A program made the position numbers and the translations under genes. Below are positions 27,301 through 41,980 of a stretch of DNA of 64,000 bases, in pieces; position 1 is the first letter of the stretch; every line of letters begins with the position of its first letter. The DNA is from Glandiceps talaboti (lineage: Eukaryota > Hemichordata > Enteropneusta > Spengelidae), in assembly GCF_964340395.1 (NCBI RefSeq), contig NC_135555.1, positions 25,137,725 to 25,201,724 on the forward strand. The letters run 5' to 3'. Under the pieces are notes generated by a model. The model did not search any database. It saw nothing but the letters and a program-made list of their open reading frames with translations, and was not told the DNA's origin.

Positions 27301-29744
27301 CAATAACCACCAGTCAATGTGCCTGTCATGCAGTCATGTCATCTTGCCAATAACCACAAGTCAATGTGCCTGTCATGTAGTCATGTCATCTTGCCAATAA
27401 CCACAAGTCAATCCACTTGTCATGTAGTCATGTCATCTTGCCAATAACCACAAGTCAATGTGCCTGTCATGTAGTCATGTCATCTTGCCAATAACCACAA
27501 GTCAATCCACTTGTCATGTAGTCATGTCATCTTGCCAATAACCACAAGTCGATGTGCCTGTCATGTAGTCATGTCATCTTGCCAATAACCACAAGTCAAT
27601 GTGCCTGTCATGCAGTCATGTCATCTTGCCAATAACCACAAGTCGATGTGCCTGTCATGTAGTCATGTCATCTTGCCAATAACCACAAGTCGATGTGCCT
27701 GTCATGCAGTCATGTCATCTTGCCAATAACCACAAGTCAATGTGCCTGTCATGTAGTCATGTCATCTTGCCAATAACCACAAGTCAATGTGCCTGTCATG
27801 CAGTCATGTCATCTTGCCAATAACCACAAGTCAATGTGCCTGTCATGTAGTCATGTCATCTTGCCAATAACCACAAGTCAATGTGCCTGTCATGCAGTCA
27901 TGTCATCTTGCCAATAACCACGAGTCAATGTGCCTGTCATGCAGTCATGTCATCTTGCCAATAACCACAAGTCAATCCACTTGTCATGTAGTCATGTCAT
28001 CTTGCCAATAACCACAAGTCAATGTGCCTGTCATGTAGTCATGTCATCTTGCCAATAAGCACAAGTCAATCCACTTGTCATGCAGTCATGTCATCTTGCC
28101 AATAACCACAAGTCAATGTGCCTGTCATGTAGTCATGTCATCTTGCCAATAACCACAAGTCAATGTGCCTGTCATGTAGTCATGTCATCTTGCCAAGTAT
28201 GGTGGTAATGTCTAAATTATGCATCATTCTCGTGTTGATATTAACTTCATCTTCTTTTTTTGAAATGCTAAATAAGTACAGTGACATTTTTTTCATTTTG
28301 AATATGCATATTTTCTTGTACAGATATGTACCACCTACATGTACCATATGATTTGCCCCTTAAAGTAGTTATATAGTATAAATTCTACCCTCATTTTCTT
28401 ACATGTATCTATACTTTCATCATAAAAAATTGAATATATGTACTGACAATAATATGCAATAAAAGTTGGGGTCAGAAAAACTGTCACTGCATGATTTTTT
28501 GTCATCGTTTTGTGTTCCCGATGAGTAATATTATTTTTTGTCGTTGTCAAGTCTGTTCAGATTTGTTTATGACAGCAAGATATTTTCAATTTTCTCTTTT
28601 TGGTCATTTTGGAGAGCTAAAATCATAGCTTTTTTGTCTAAAGATAAATAAATAAATTTTCAAGGTAAAAATAAATGACAACTTCAAACTGATAGACCAA
28701 TTGGGCTGAAATTTGATGTGTAGATATTCTAGGGTATCTGGATAAAAAATTATTTAAGACAATTTGAAGATAGCATTGATATGCAAATTATGTTAAAAAT
28801 GTGCTGTGGTATCATTATTATATGTCATTTTACAATACTCGTGGTGATACAGTAGATTTTATTAATTAAAAGTAAATTTGCTCATGCAGCTAGGACAATT
28901 TGACTACACCTGAACACATGAGTAAATGATCACAACAGTCATGGCTAGATAAATTTGTAATATTATGACTCCAATATGGTTAGGCCTAAAAAAAAATAAT
29001 TGTTTGGTTCTGGTTACCCAACCCCACCTAGCTTTTCACGACGGACTCTAAAGTTTTTTTACGCAGTCGAGAAGAAAATAATAAAATCTCAAAAACTGTG
29101 AAGTGTCACGAGAAATAGTGACTGCAGGAACTGCCATCATTTTAAAAAAGACACTCTGAAAGTGTTCTTTGGCTGTACATCTAATAGTATAAAATAAACA
29201 ACACACAAAAATATGTTCTTTTCTTGCATACAGCAGTTTCATGAATTAACCATCGCCAACATTGTGGTTTTTCTGCATCTGTTACTAAGGGTTTTAATGG
29301 TCAGACTTTTCCTGTACTGTGTGAACTGTGTTCTGATCAGAGTACCACACTCATATACTACATAAAATTGACTGGCAAGACCACCAAGTTTAAGTCTCCG
29401 ATACATAGTTTGTAAGAGTCAGTTTTAATCCACTCCCTTTCCAACTTCTCGGCAAGAACACCAAGTTCTACAATTCAGCGTACATGCCTCTTGCTAACTT
29501 TCAGATAATTTCAAAGTTGGAATCGTCAACTTCTTAAGCATCGGGAGTGGTGGGAGAGTCGTACTAATATAATACTACCTGAGGCAAAAAATAGCCTTTT
29601 AGAGGTAAAACCAGAGTTTTAAATCCTGATATCTTAAAATTCTTAATCATACCCAAGAATACATTGACCAAAAACACAATGTTTCTAGGCTAAGCCAACA
29701 ATTTCTGATTTTTAGCTCCCATATGGGAGGTAATGTCATGGCAA

Positions 29745-29775
<31 letters not shown>

Positions 29776-32700
29776 GCAGAAATTTTGTTCCACTAATATC
29801 TCAAAAAGTACAGAAGCAAATGTTCTGAAATTTACTATGTGGCATTGTCTGGCTGTAACTTAGCGCTGATTAGTTTTTAGGTGGGAGTGACTTGCATAAT
29901 TAATGATTTATAGAAATGGGACGAATGGTCACAGTGGAAGTGGTAATACTTTTCAATATTTATGAGTGAATATTTTTTGTTATATAGGGTGGCCAATGTG
30001 TATTGATTTTTCATAATTTGAAATTTTAACACATTGGCAATCATTTGAAGTATAAGAACTTATAAAATCATTAAACTTTGATGAGGCACATCTTTTCCTT
30101 CACATAGTAACAATAATTTATTCCAAAAACTTTGAGAGAGAGAAAACCATCAGTCTTAGTTATATGAGTATTCATGTGAAATGATTTGAATACATAGCAA
30201 GCTAAGACTTTTAATTGTTAATTTGTGACTAGGGTGGAGATTTACAGGAACTACGTAGACATACATATGGAAACACTGTGGATAGAAGTGTTATCAAGAA
30301 ACTAGTTACTGGAGTCTTCATGTCTTGCAAGTGTCGACAGTTATATGAAAATGAAGAGAAACTAAGAAAGGAGAAGGTAATTTTATTATCATACTAGTAG
30401 TAGAGTGTCTGTTATTACTGCTATGTTATCTTTCTTTAGTGTCATGATTAGAGCGCCAGCCTGTAATCTGGATTTTTCCTGGCTAGAGGAGCCAGCCTGT
30501 AGTCTGGACATTTCCTGATTAGAGGAGCCAGCCTGTAGTCTGGACATTTCCTGTTTAGAGGAGCCAGCCTGTAGTCTGGACATTTCCTGGTTAGAGGAGC
30601 CAGTCTGTAGTCTGGACATTTCCTGGTTAGAGGGGCCAGTCTGTAGTCTGGACATTTCCTGTTTAGAAGAGCCAGTCTGCAGTCTGGACATTTCCTGGTT
30701 AGAGGGACCAGCCTGTAGTCTGGACATTTCCAGGGTTAGAGGGACCAGTCTGTAGTCTGGACATTTCCTGGTTAGAGGGACCAGCCTGTAGTCTGGACAT
30801 TTCCTGGTTAGAGGAGCCAGCCTGTAGTCTGGACATTTCCTGGTTAGAGGGGCCAGCCTGTAGTCTGGACATTTCCTGGTTAGAGGAGCCAGCCTGTAGT
30901 CTGGACATTTCCTGGTTAGAGGGACCAGCCTGTAGTCTGGACATTTCCTGTTTAGAGGGGCCAGCCTGTAGTCTGGACATTTCCTGGTTAGAGGGGCCAG
31001 CCTGTAGTCTGGACATTTCCTGTTTAGAGGGGCCAGCCTGTAGTCTGGACATTTCCTGGTTAGAGGAGCCAGCCTGTAGTCTGGACATTTCCTGGTTAGA
31101 GGGACCAGCCTGTAGTCTGGACATTTCCTGTTTAGAGGAGCCAGTCTGTAGTCTGGACATTTCCTGGTTAGAGGGACCAGCCTGTAGTCTGGACATTTCC
31201 TGTTTAGAGGAGCCAGTCTGTAGTCTGGACATTTCCTGGTTAGAGGGACCAGCCTGTAGTCTGGACATTTCCAGGGTTAGAAGGGACCAGCCTGTAGTCT
31301 GGACATTTCCAGGGTTAGAAGGGGCCAGCCTGTAGTCTGGACATTTCCAGGGTTAGAGGGACCAGCCTGTAGTCTGGACATTTCCAGGGTTAGAGGAGCC
31401 AGTCTGTAGTCTGGACATTTCCAGGGTTAGAAGGGCCAGCCTGTAGTCTGGACATTTCCAGGGTTAGAAGGGCCAGCCTGTAGTCTGGACATTTCCAGGG
31501 TTAGAGGGACCAGCCTGTAGTCTGGACATTTCCAGGGTTAGAGGCGCCAGTCTGTAGTCTGGACATTTCCAGGGTTAGAGGGACCAGCCTGTAGTCTGGA
31601 CATTTCCTGGCTAGAGGAGCCAGCCTGTAGTCTGGACATTTCCTGGCTAGAGGAGCCAGTCTGTAGTCTGGACATTTCCAGGTTTAGAGGGACCAGCCTG
31701 TAGTCTGGACATTTCCTGGTTAGAGGGACCAGCCTGTAGTCTGGACATTTCCAGGGTTAGAAGGGCCAGCCTGTAGTCTGGACATTTCCTGGTTAGAGGG
31801 ACCAGCCTGTAGTCTGGACATTTCCAGGGTTAGAAGGGCCAGCCTGTAGTCTGGACATTTCCTGTTTAGAGGAGCCAGCCTGTAGTCTGGACATTTCCTG
31901 GCTAGAGGAGTCAGTCAGGTTAGAGGAGCCAGTCTGGTTAGAGGGGCCAGTCTGTAGTCTGGACATTTCCTGGTTAGAAGGGCCAGCCTGTAGTCTGGAC
32001 ATTTCCTGTTTAGAGGAGCCAGTCTGTAGTCTGGACATTTCCTGTTTAGAGGGACCAGCCTGTAGTCTGGACATTTCCTGGCTAGAGGAGCCAGTCTGTA
32101 GTCTGGACATTTCCTGGTTAGAGGAGCCAGTCTGTAGTCTGGACATTTCCTGGTTAGAAGGGCCAGCCTGTAGTCTGGACATTTCCTGTTTAGAGGGGCC
32201 AGCCTGTAGTCTGGACATTTCCTGGCTAGAGGAGCCAGTCTGTAGTCTGGACATTTCCTGGTTAGAGGAGCCAGTCTGTAGTCTGGACATTTCCTGGCTA
32301 GAGGAGCCAGTCTGTAGTCTGGACATTTCCTGGCTAGAGGAGCCAGTCTGTAGTCTGGACATTTCCTGGCTAGAGGAGCCAGTCTGTAGTCTGGACATTT
32401 CCTGGCTAGAGGAGCCAGTCTGTAGTCTGGACATTTCCTGGTTAGAAGGGCCAGCCTGTAGTCTGGACATTTCCTGTTTAGAGGGGCCAGCCTGTAGTCT
32501 GGACATTTCCTGGCTAGAGGAGCCAGCCTGTAGTCTGGACATTTCCTGTTTAGAGGGGCCAGTCTGTAGTCTGGACATTTCCTGGCTAGAGGAGCCAGTC
32601 TGTAGTCTGGACATTTCCTGGTTAGAGGGGCCAGCCTGTAGTCTGGACATTTCCTGTTTAGAGGAGCCAGTCTGTAGTCTGGACATTTCCTGTTTAGAGG

Positions 32701-34504
32701 AGCCAGCCTGTAGTCTGGACATTTCCTGGTTAGAGGGACCAGCCTGTAGTCTGGACATTTCCTGTTTAGAGGAGCCAGCCTGTAGTCTGGACATTTCCTG
32801 TTTAGAGGAGCCAGTCTGTAGTCTGGACATTTCCTGTTTAGAGGGACCAGCCTGTAGTCTGGACATTTCCTGGTTAGAGGAGCCAGTCTGTATTCTGTAC
32901 ATTTCCTGTTTAGAGGAGCCAGCCTGTAGTCTGGACATTTCCTGGCTAGAGGAGCCAGCCTGTAGTCTGGACATTTCCTGTTTAGAGGGGCCAGCCTGTA
33001 GTCTGGACATTTCCTGGCTAGAGGAGCCAGTCTGTAGTCTGGACATTTCCTGGTTAGAGGAGCCAGTCTGTAGTCTGGACATTTCCTGGTTCAATGCTCA
33101 TTGCCATTTGCTTCTTTGTCAACATTCCCAGTCATGTCAACCCACTTGTATAAATTGAGACATTGTATGACAGAGGTATACATGTTTTACACAAGTGAAA
33201 AAAAATACATAAACCACAATGAAACTGTTATATTATAATATTAATGTTGAATCTTGCCTTCTATGAAATTACTTTATTATCTTCTGGCATTGTTAGAAGA
33301 GTTGATTGCAGAGTGTGAATTTTTGATGTAAACCTATGTGCTTCTATGGCAGTGACTCCCAGGAAGTTGAGGGAGTATAGCGGGTTGTGTTACTATAGGT
33401 CTGTGCTAGTGGTAATGAATTTTTAAACTCCTTAAGTTGTCAACAAAGTTCACTATGAAAAAGTACATTATAGTTATTGTCTGTCTAGTTTTCTCCATTT
33501 TTTCTTTCAAAAAGCTTTTATTTTAAGTTCTAGAGATCTTGTTGATGTCATTTACTCTTCTGCACTAAAACACTACTTGTGTGTCAAATTTGAATTACAT
33601 ATTACATCTTTCCAGGCATCATCCTTCACTGATGAAGATGAATTTACAGATGACGGAATAGATTATTCCCAGATAACTGAAGAACAAATGATGCAAGGAT
33701 TAGAGTGTCAGAAAATAAATGAAAATACAACACAGACAGAAATCACTTTACCTACGTTGGAAGTGAATGAAAGTACAGCACAGACAGAAATCACTTTACC
33801 TACGTTGGAAGTGAATGAAAATACAACACAGACAGAAAGCCAAGCCAATGGTATGTACAAGGAGTCTGATATCACAAGCCAACAAGACCCACCAAGTAGA
33901 GTTGTGTGTAATCGTCGGATATGCCCAGGACATGAAGTAGCACTACCCATTGAAGATACTGTGGAAAATCTTGACATGAAAGCAGAAGGTAAGACCACAG
34001 ACTGTTTGTAATAATTACAAATGTACTTTGTGATATGATAACTTGCATCACTCTGTGTACATAATATTATAGGCCAAATAAAACAAATTATGTGGTTCCA
34101 GATACGCTCAATTTTAGAGTAGGTGGAGTAGGTAGATTTTTTATTTTATTTTATTTTCTGTGTGTCTAGTTCAGGTTTTCCATTGTTTTCTGTGTTGTTT
34201 ATATCTTCCTATCAGATGTACAGCCATTACAGATTGGAAGAACACTTTTAGAGTGTCTTTCTAAGATGATGGCAGTTTCCACATCCACTATTTCTAGTGA
34301 GACTTCACAATTTTTGCGATTTTATTATTTTTTCTTGAATACATGATAAAAAGTTTAGGGTCGGCAGTGAAAAGCTAGGTGGGGTCAGGTAACCAGAACC
34401 AAATAATAATTTTTTTAAGGCCTTAGTGAAAAGAAAGAAGCAAATTTTATAAAAATATAACTATGCATGTACATACATGTACATTCACACACACGCACAC
34501 ACAC

Positions 34505-34550
<46 letters not shown>

Positions 34551-37500
34551 GCACACTGGTATATACATACATGTACCAATTCAAGTACATACATACATAC
34601 ATATGTATGTACGTATGTACGTTACTTACGTACGTACGTACGTACGTACGTACGTACTTACATACATATATATATACATACATACATACATATTTATTCG
34701 AAACGTCGGATTTAACAGCTATATATACGGACTGTTTTATTAGTTCCTTAATAAAAAAATATGCATTTCTACATACATACATACACACATACACACATAC
34801 ACACATACACAGTGACACACAGTGACACACATGTATGTATTTGAGTGTACATACCAGTAGTGGTCCTGTCTACACACCAATTCAAGTAATTAGTGGTACA
34901 TAGTACCATGTAGTAGGTGTTGATATTTGAAGTGCAGGCAATTTACCTAGTCAATGCTATATAGTATATCATTACAGTTCATATAAACAATATGCTAACT
35001 TACTTCCTAAGCTAAGTAATTGACAAGGTATTGTGGGAAGGGGCAAGGGAGGGGTATACTGTAATTTTCAAGGTATTGGGCAAGGGGGCAAGTGAGGGTT
35101 ATAGTGCAATTCTTTGTGTGAATTTGTTGTCTTCAGGGTTTATGTTTTTCTAGTAATATGACCTATTAAATATGGAATACATTGACTTACGAGAGAGATT
35201 CCAAAGCAGAGATCACAGCATGTATCAAGAGAATTTGGCCTACATATATATTTACATGGAATGCTATAAAGTGTTATCTATGTTTTTCTCCTTGTCTCTT
35301 AATGGCTTAGTTTTCATGTCTGTTGGATTATAAATCACTTACAGGGTGTCTATATTGTATTGTATATTGTTTTCATGTCTGTTGGATTATAAATCACTTA
35401 CAGGGTGTCTATGTTGGATTATAAATCACTTACAGGGTGTCTATGTTGTATTGTATATTGTTTTCATGTCTGTTGGATTATAAATCACTTACAGGATGTC
35501 TATGTTGTATTGTATATTGTTTTCATGTCTGTTGGATTATAAATCACTTACAGGGTGTCTATGTTGTATTGTATATTGTTTTCATGTCTGTTGGATTATA
35601 AATCACTTACAGGGTGTCTATGTTGTATTGTATATTGTTTTCATGTCTGTTGGATTATAAATCACTTACAGGGTGTCTATGTTGTATTGTATATTGTTTT
35701 CATGTCTGTTGGATTATAAATCACTTACAGGATGTCTATATTGTATTGTATATTGTTTTCATGTCTGTTGGATTATAAATCACTTACAGGGTGTCTATAT
35801 TGTATTGTATATTGTTTTCATGTCTGTTGGATTATAAATCACTTACAGGGTGTCTATATTGTATTGTATAATGTTTTCATGTCTGTTGGATTATAATTCA
35901 CTTACAGGATGTCTATGTTGTATTGTATATTGTTTTCATGTCTGTTGGATTATAAATCACTTACAGGATGTCTATATTGTATTGTATAATGTTTTCATGT
36001 CTGTTGGATTATAATTCACTTACAGGGTGTCTATATTGTATTGTATATTGTTTATATTACAGGAATAGAGACTCTGTTATGTTACCTTGAACTTCATCCC
36101 AAGCAATGGATTGAAAATCTTAATCAGACAACAGCAACATGTACTGTGAACTGTTATGGAGGACCAAAGCAGCTACGTACCATTGCTAAGAGATGTCCTC
36201 CACTTGCTATAGCTATTGCTAAAGACAGACTGAATGGTCAAAGTCATGACAATGATGCTAGGATTGAGTTTCCTGTAGTGCAAGTAGCAAGTGAAATGGG
36301 ATGGGAATCTTTGCCTGTCAAGAGAGAACTACGCCAACTCCAGTGGGTCAATGAAATTACACCAGGTCAGTGTCCAGAATTTATGAACTTTTACTAGGTC
36401 ATTGTCCAGAATTTATGACCTTTTACTAGGTCAGTGTCCAGAATTTATGAACTTTTACTAGGTCATTGTCCAGAATTTATGACCTTTTACTAGGTCAGTG
36501 TCCAGAATTTCTGAACTGTTACTAGGTCAGTGTCCAGAATTTCTGAACTTTTACTAGGTCAGTGTCCAGAATTTCTGAACTTTTACTAAGTCAGTGTCCA
36601 GAATTTCTGAACTGTTACTAGGTCAGTATCCAGAATTTCTGAACTGTTACTAGGTCAGTGTCCAGAATTTATGAACTGTTACTAGGTCAGTGTCCAGAAT
36701 TTCTGAACTGTTACTAGGTCAGTATCCAGAATTTCTGAACTTTTACTAGGTCAGTGTCCAGAATTTCTGAACTGTTACTAGGTCAGTGTCCAGAATTTAT
36801 GAACTGTTACTAGGTCAGTGTCCAGAATTTATGAACTTTTACTAGGTCAGTGTCCAGAATTTATGAACTTTTACTAGGTCAGTGTCCAGAATTTATGAAC
36901 TTTTACTAGGTCAGTGTCCAGAATTTCTGAACTGTTACTAGGTCAGTGTCCAGAATTTCTGAACTTTTACTAGGTCAGTGTCCAGAATTTCTGAACTTTT
37001 ACCAAGTCAGTGTCCAGAATTTCTGAACTTTTACTAGGTCAGTGTCCAGAATTTCTGAACTTTTACTAAGTCAGTGTCCAGAATTTCTGAACTTTTACTA
37101 AGTCAGTGTCCAGAATTTCTGAACTTTTACTAGGTCAGTGTCCAGAATTTCTGAACTTTTACTAGGTCAGTGTCCAGAATTTCTGAACTTTTACTAGGTC
37201 AGTGTCCAGAATTTCTGAACTTTTACTAAGTCAGAGTCCAGAATTTCTGAACTTTTACTAGGTCAGTGTCCAGAATTTATGAACTTTTACTAAGTCAGTG
37301 TCCAGAATTTCTGAACTTTTACTAGGTCAGTGTCCAGAATTTATGAACTTTTACTAGGTCAGTGTCCAGAATTTCTGAACTTTTACTAGGTCAGTGTCCA
37401 GAATTTCTGAACTTTTACTAGGTCAGTGTCCAGAATTTCTGAACTGTTACTAGGTCAGTGTCCAGAATTTCTGAACTTTTACTAGGTCATTGTCCAGAAT

Positions 37501-40500
37501 TTCTGAACTTTTACTAGGTCAGTGTCCAAAGTAAATCTATATCAGATTCTAAGTATAGTTAATAGTATTTTACACCAACGTCAGTTTGTGTACATTTCAC
37601 ACAGTCATCCACTTAGAAAATTGAAGTCTGTACAGCATAGTGACCACATAACAACAAGACTGATCCCTCAGTGGTCCCACAGCTAAGCTACAGAGTTTCT
37701 ACCTTGATAATCATGACAGCAAGTCATGGTAGGCTAGCAACCAGGCTCATCTGAGGAGAAAAATGCCAGCAAATCAGTTAAGATAGTGCCTTCACTCATA
37801 TTATCAAATATGAGTTTTCTTTTAAGACCTTGATCTTGAAAGTCTTGTACAGGGTCAAATAATCAAACTTTGATTATCTTCATAGCTTTGTGAATAAAAC
37901 ACTTAAAGTGATAATGATATTTTTAATCATGACTTTGGTTTGACTGTGTGAAGCTATGGAAGTCAAATGGCGGCCATTTTTGTGATAGAAGCACATTTTG
38001 CCTTGTTTGATACCTATGGACACCATTCAAGTGCCTACCCTTACATTATCAGTGATGAACTTTGTAATAAGACTTTGACTTTGACAAACATGTTTATAGT
38101 GAAGAGAGAGACAGGGTTACATTCAAACTGTAAACTTAAGATGGCCAAATATTATTGCTAATTATATTGAAAACCCAACACTACAAACGTTTGCATCCCT
38201 GGAAAGTCTAACAAAGCATTTCAGTGTTAAAATTGCCCTCTTACACAATGCAAGACGGTTGGGGGGCTATGTCTTTGATGGAAGGCTTGTTTTGTATTCA
38301 AGTGGTCATATGGATGACATATGGATATTTATACTGGATTTTTTGAATTCATAAAACAACTCTACATAACTGTGTGTTTTCCTACTTCAAAAAAAAAAGT
38401 GGTACATGTACTAAATTTTTGTTTGTAATTCAATAATTGCAAAACATTCTAAAAATGTGTAAAATATTTGTTAGGGAGCAGTCATTATTTATGACCTAGG
38501 GGGTTGGAGGAATTGCTTTGAAAATCCAGAAAATTTGTCATGTACTAGTATGTGTGCAATGAAAAGTTAGCTATATATTACAATATTCTTTGTTTTCAAC
38601 ATGTATTTAATATTTATAATCAGTATTTACCAGGTATAAATATGTGTGCAATGAAACCTGTCAGAGATTTTCAGCTCAACAAGTTACAATATCATCCCAG
38701 TATCTGGTATGCTTTCACTGACTGACATACATGTATAATCTACACCATTATATTCTAGATGAGTTGATCCTATTTGGTCTGACTTTGCCCTTCTGTATGG
38801 CTTCAACTGTTTATTTCTTTAACCAGGTTATTTCTTACTACTTTATCAATTGATGATTCGTTTCATGTAACAGAACTCAATGTACTAGTAATGATTTCAT
38901 CAATTTGTGTTACAGATCGTTATGGTCTACTGTACTGGCTACAGAAAATACATGTACATGTCAAATGTGTATGCTTTTTCATAGGGACTATGTATATGCA
39001 ATATGAACTGAAAAATATGTTTGTTGTTAACTTGCATAATTATGTCTATATAAGTGTGTTCTATACTTCAGTGTTAGGAAAAAATTGAGTGCCCCCCCCC
39101 CCTCCCCTTCCACCCTTCCACTCCCCATCTAGCTTAGCATTTTTTGAGTGATCCCTTCCGATTCCTCTGGGACCCCCCCCCCCCGTCATACATAATGACG
39201 GCTCCCTTATTGTGAATGTAATGAAAAACTTTTTACACACTTTGTAGCTTTTTGTAATTTATAGAATTACAAGGATTTGGTTGATACATATACCCTGCTA
39301 TGGTTGATGCATAGTCCCTGCTATGGTTGATGCATAGTCCCTGCTATGGTTGATGCATAGTCCCTGCTATGGTTGATGCATAGTCCCTGCTATGGTTGAT
39401 GCATAGTCCCTGCTATGGTTGATGCAGGCTGCTATGGTTGATGCATATACCCTGCTATGGTTGATGCATAGACCCTGCTATGGTTGATGCATAGACCCTG
39501 CTATGGTTGATGCATAGACCCTGATATGGTTGATGCAGGCTGCTATGGTTGATGCATAGACCCTGCTATGGTTGATGCATATACCCTGCTATGGTTGATG
39601 CATATACCCTACTATGGTTGATGCAGGCTGCTATGGTTGATGCATAGACCCTGCTATGGTTGATGCATAGACCCTACTATGGTTGATGCATATAACCTGC
39701 TATGGTTGATGCATATACCCTGCTATGGTTGATGCATAGACCCTGCTATGGTTGATGCATATACCCTGCTACGGTTGATGCATAGACCCTGCTATGGTTG
39801 ATGCATATACCCTGCTACGGTTGATGCATAGACCCTGCTATGGTTGATGCATAGACCCTGCTATGGTTGATGCAGGCTGCTATGGTTGATGCATATACCC
39901 TGCTATGGTTGATGCATAGTCCCTGCTATGGTTGATGCATAGTCCCTGCTATGGTTGATGCATAGACCCTGCTATGGTTGATGCAGGCTGCTATGGTTGA
40001 TGCATATACCCTGCTATGGTTGATGCATAGACCCTGCTATGGTTGATGCATAGACCCTGCTATGGTTGATGCATAGACCCTGCTATGGTTGATGCATAGA
40101 CCCTGATATGGTTGATGCAGGCTGCTATGGTTGATGCATATACCCTGCTATGGTTGATGCATATACCCTGCTACGGTTGATGCATAGACCCTGCTATGGT
40201 TGATGCATAGACCCTGCTATGGTTGATGCAGGCTGCTATGGTTGATGCATAGACCCTGCTATGGTTGATGCATAGACCCTACTATGGTTGATGCATATAA
40301 CCTGCTATGGTTGATGCATATACCCTGCTATGGTTGATGCATATACCCTGCTATGGTTGATGCATAGACCCTGCTATGGTTGATGCATAGACCCTGCTAT
40401 GGTTGATGCATATACCCTGCTATGGTTGATGCATAGACCCTGCTATGGTTGATGCATAGACCCTACTATGGTTGATGCATATACCCTGCTATGGTTGATG

Positions 40501-41595
40501 CATAGACCCTGCTATGGTTGATGCATAGACCCTGCTATGGTTGATGCATAGACCCTACTATGGTTGATGCATATACCCTACTATGGTTGATGCATATACC
40601 CTACTATGGTTGATGCATAGACCCTGCTATGGTTGATGCATATACCCTACTATGGTTGATGCATATAACCTGCTATGGTTGATGCATATACCCTGCTATG
40701 GTTGATGCATATACCCTACTATGGTTGATGCATATAACCTGCTATGGTTGATGCATATACCCTGCTATGGTTGATGCATAGACCGTGCTATGGTTGATGC
40801 ATAGACCCTGCTATGGTTGATGCATAGACCCTGCTATGGTTGATGCAGGCTGCTATGGTTGATGCATAGACCCTGCTATGGTTGATGCATAGACCCTGCT
40901 ATGGTTGATGCAGGCTGCTATGGTTGATGCATATACCCTGCTATGGTTGATGCATATACCCTGCTATGGTTGATGCATAGACCCTGCTATGGTTGATGCA
41001 TATACCCTACTATGGTTGATGCATATACCCTACTATGGTTGATGGTGTTACGCATTAATTTTTGAAGTAGGTAAATATTGTAGTGTTGTCTAAAAATTAA
41101 AAATTCCAAATAAATATCCATTTGTTATCCATATGACCACTCTAAATTCATAAACTGATAAACGAGTCCTATTTTTCTCCCATGTTTTTCTTTTTGGAAA
41201 ATAACATAGAGTCAGATGTCTCTTTGGTGATTATGTGAACTAAGTTTTTATTAAAGTTTACCACCTCCATCCCCTCCAAATTTAAATATATGAATGGTAC
41301 ATATTGAGTAAAGCATTGTATTGGTACATGCACAATTGTTAATGACGTTGTATTATTGCAAGTTTTGCTTCCCCTTACAGGACAACGTATTGGAAGTAAA
41401 AGTGGAATTTTAGTAGAGTTTTCAGATCTCTCCTTCCATGTACGTGCTCCTGGTGACTTAAATGATGAGGAACTAGACGAAGTCTGTGATTTTCTAGTCA
41501 ACAGAGTTACAAATCAAGAAAAAGCAGAGTTATATCAGCTGCAGTGTGTTTATAAGTCTCTCCACAGGTAATTGTGTATAATATGTGTGTGTATA

Positions 41596-41637
<42 letters not shown>

Positions 41638-41673
41638 TATGTGTGTATGTATGTATGTATGTATGTATGTATG

Positions 41674-41704
<31 letters not shown>

Positions 41705-41937
41705 TTATGTATGTATGTACGTATGTGTATGCGTGCGTGTGTGTGTATATATGTATGTACGTACATGTGTGCGTATGTGTCTGTATGTATGTATGCATCA
41801 CATGCGTGTGTGTGTATGTATGTATGTATGTATGTGTATGTATGTATGTATGTATGTATGTATGTATGTGTGTATGTGTGTGTGTGTTCAGGTGTGTGTG
41901 TATCTATGTATGTATGTGTGCATGTGTATGTATGTAT

Positions 41938-41980
<43 letters not shown>

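Noticed and set aside
26786-28196. Regular repeats that might look like a CRISPR array
   Set aside because: Units are contiguous with no unique spacers, the DNA is eukaryotic and intronic, and no cas genes exist here. The same holds for the other arrays.
30389-33094. Long minus-strand frames reading [12 protein letters not shown] repeats
   Set aside because: Product of a 36-bp minisatellite (a multiple of 3) in intron 12. No splice, start or domain support.
38297-41140. Inverted CATATGGAT segments flanking the 23-bp array as transposon ends
   Set aside because: Only about 50 bp of loose similarity, also found at 7775. More likely a short dispersed repeat.
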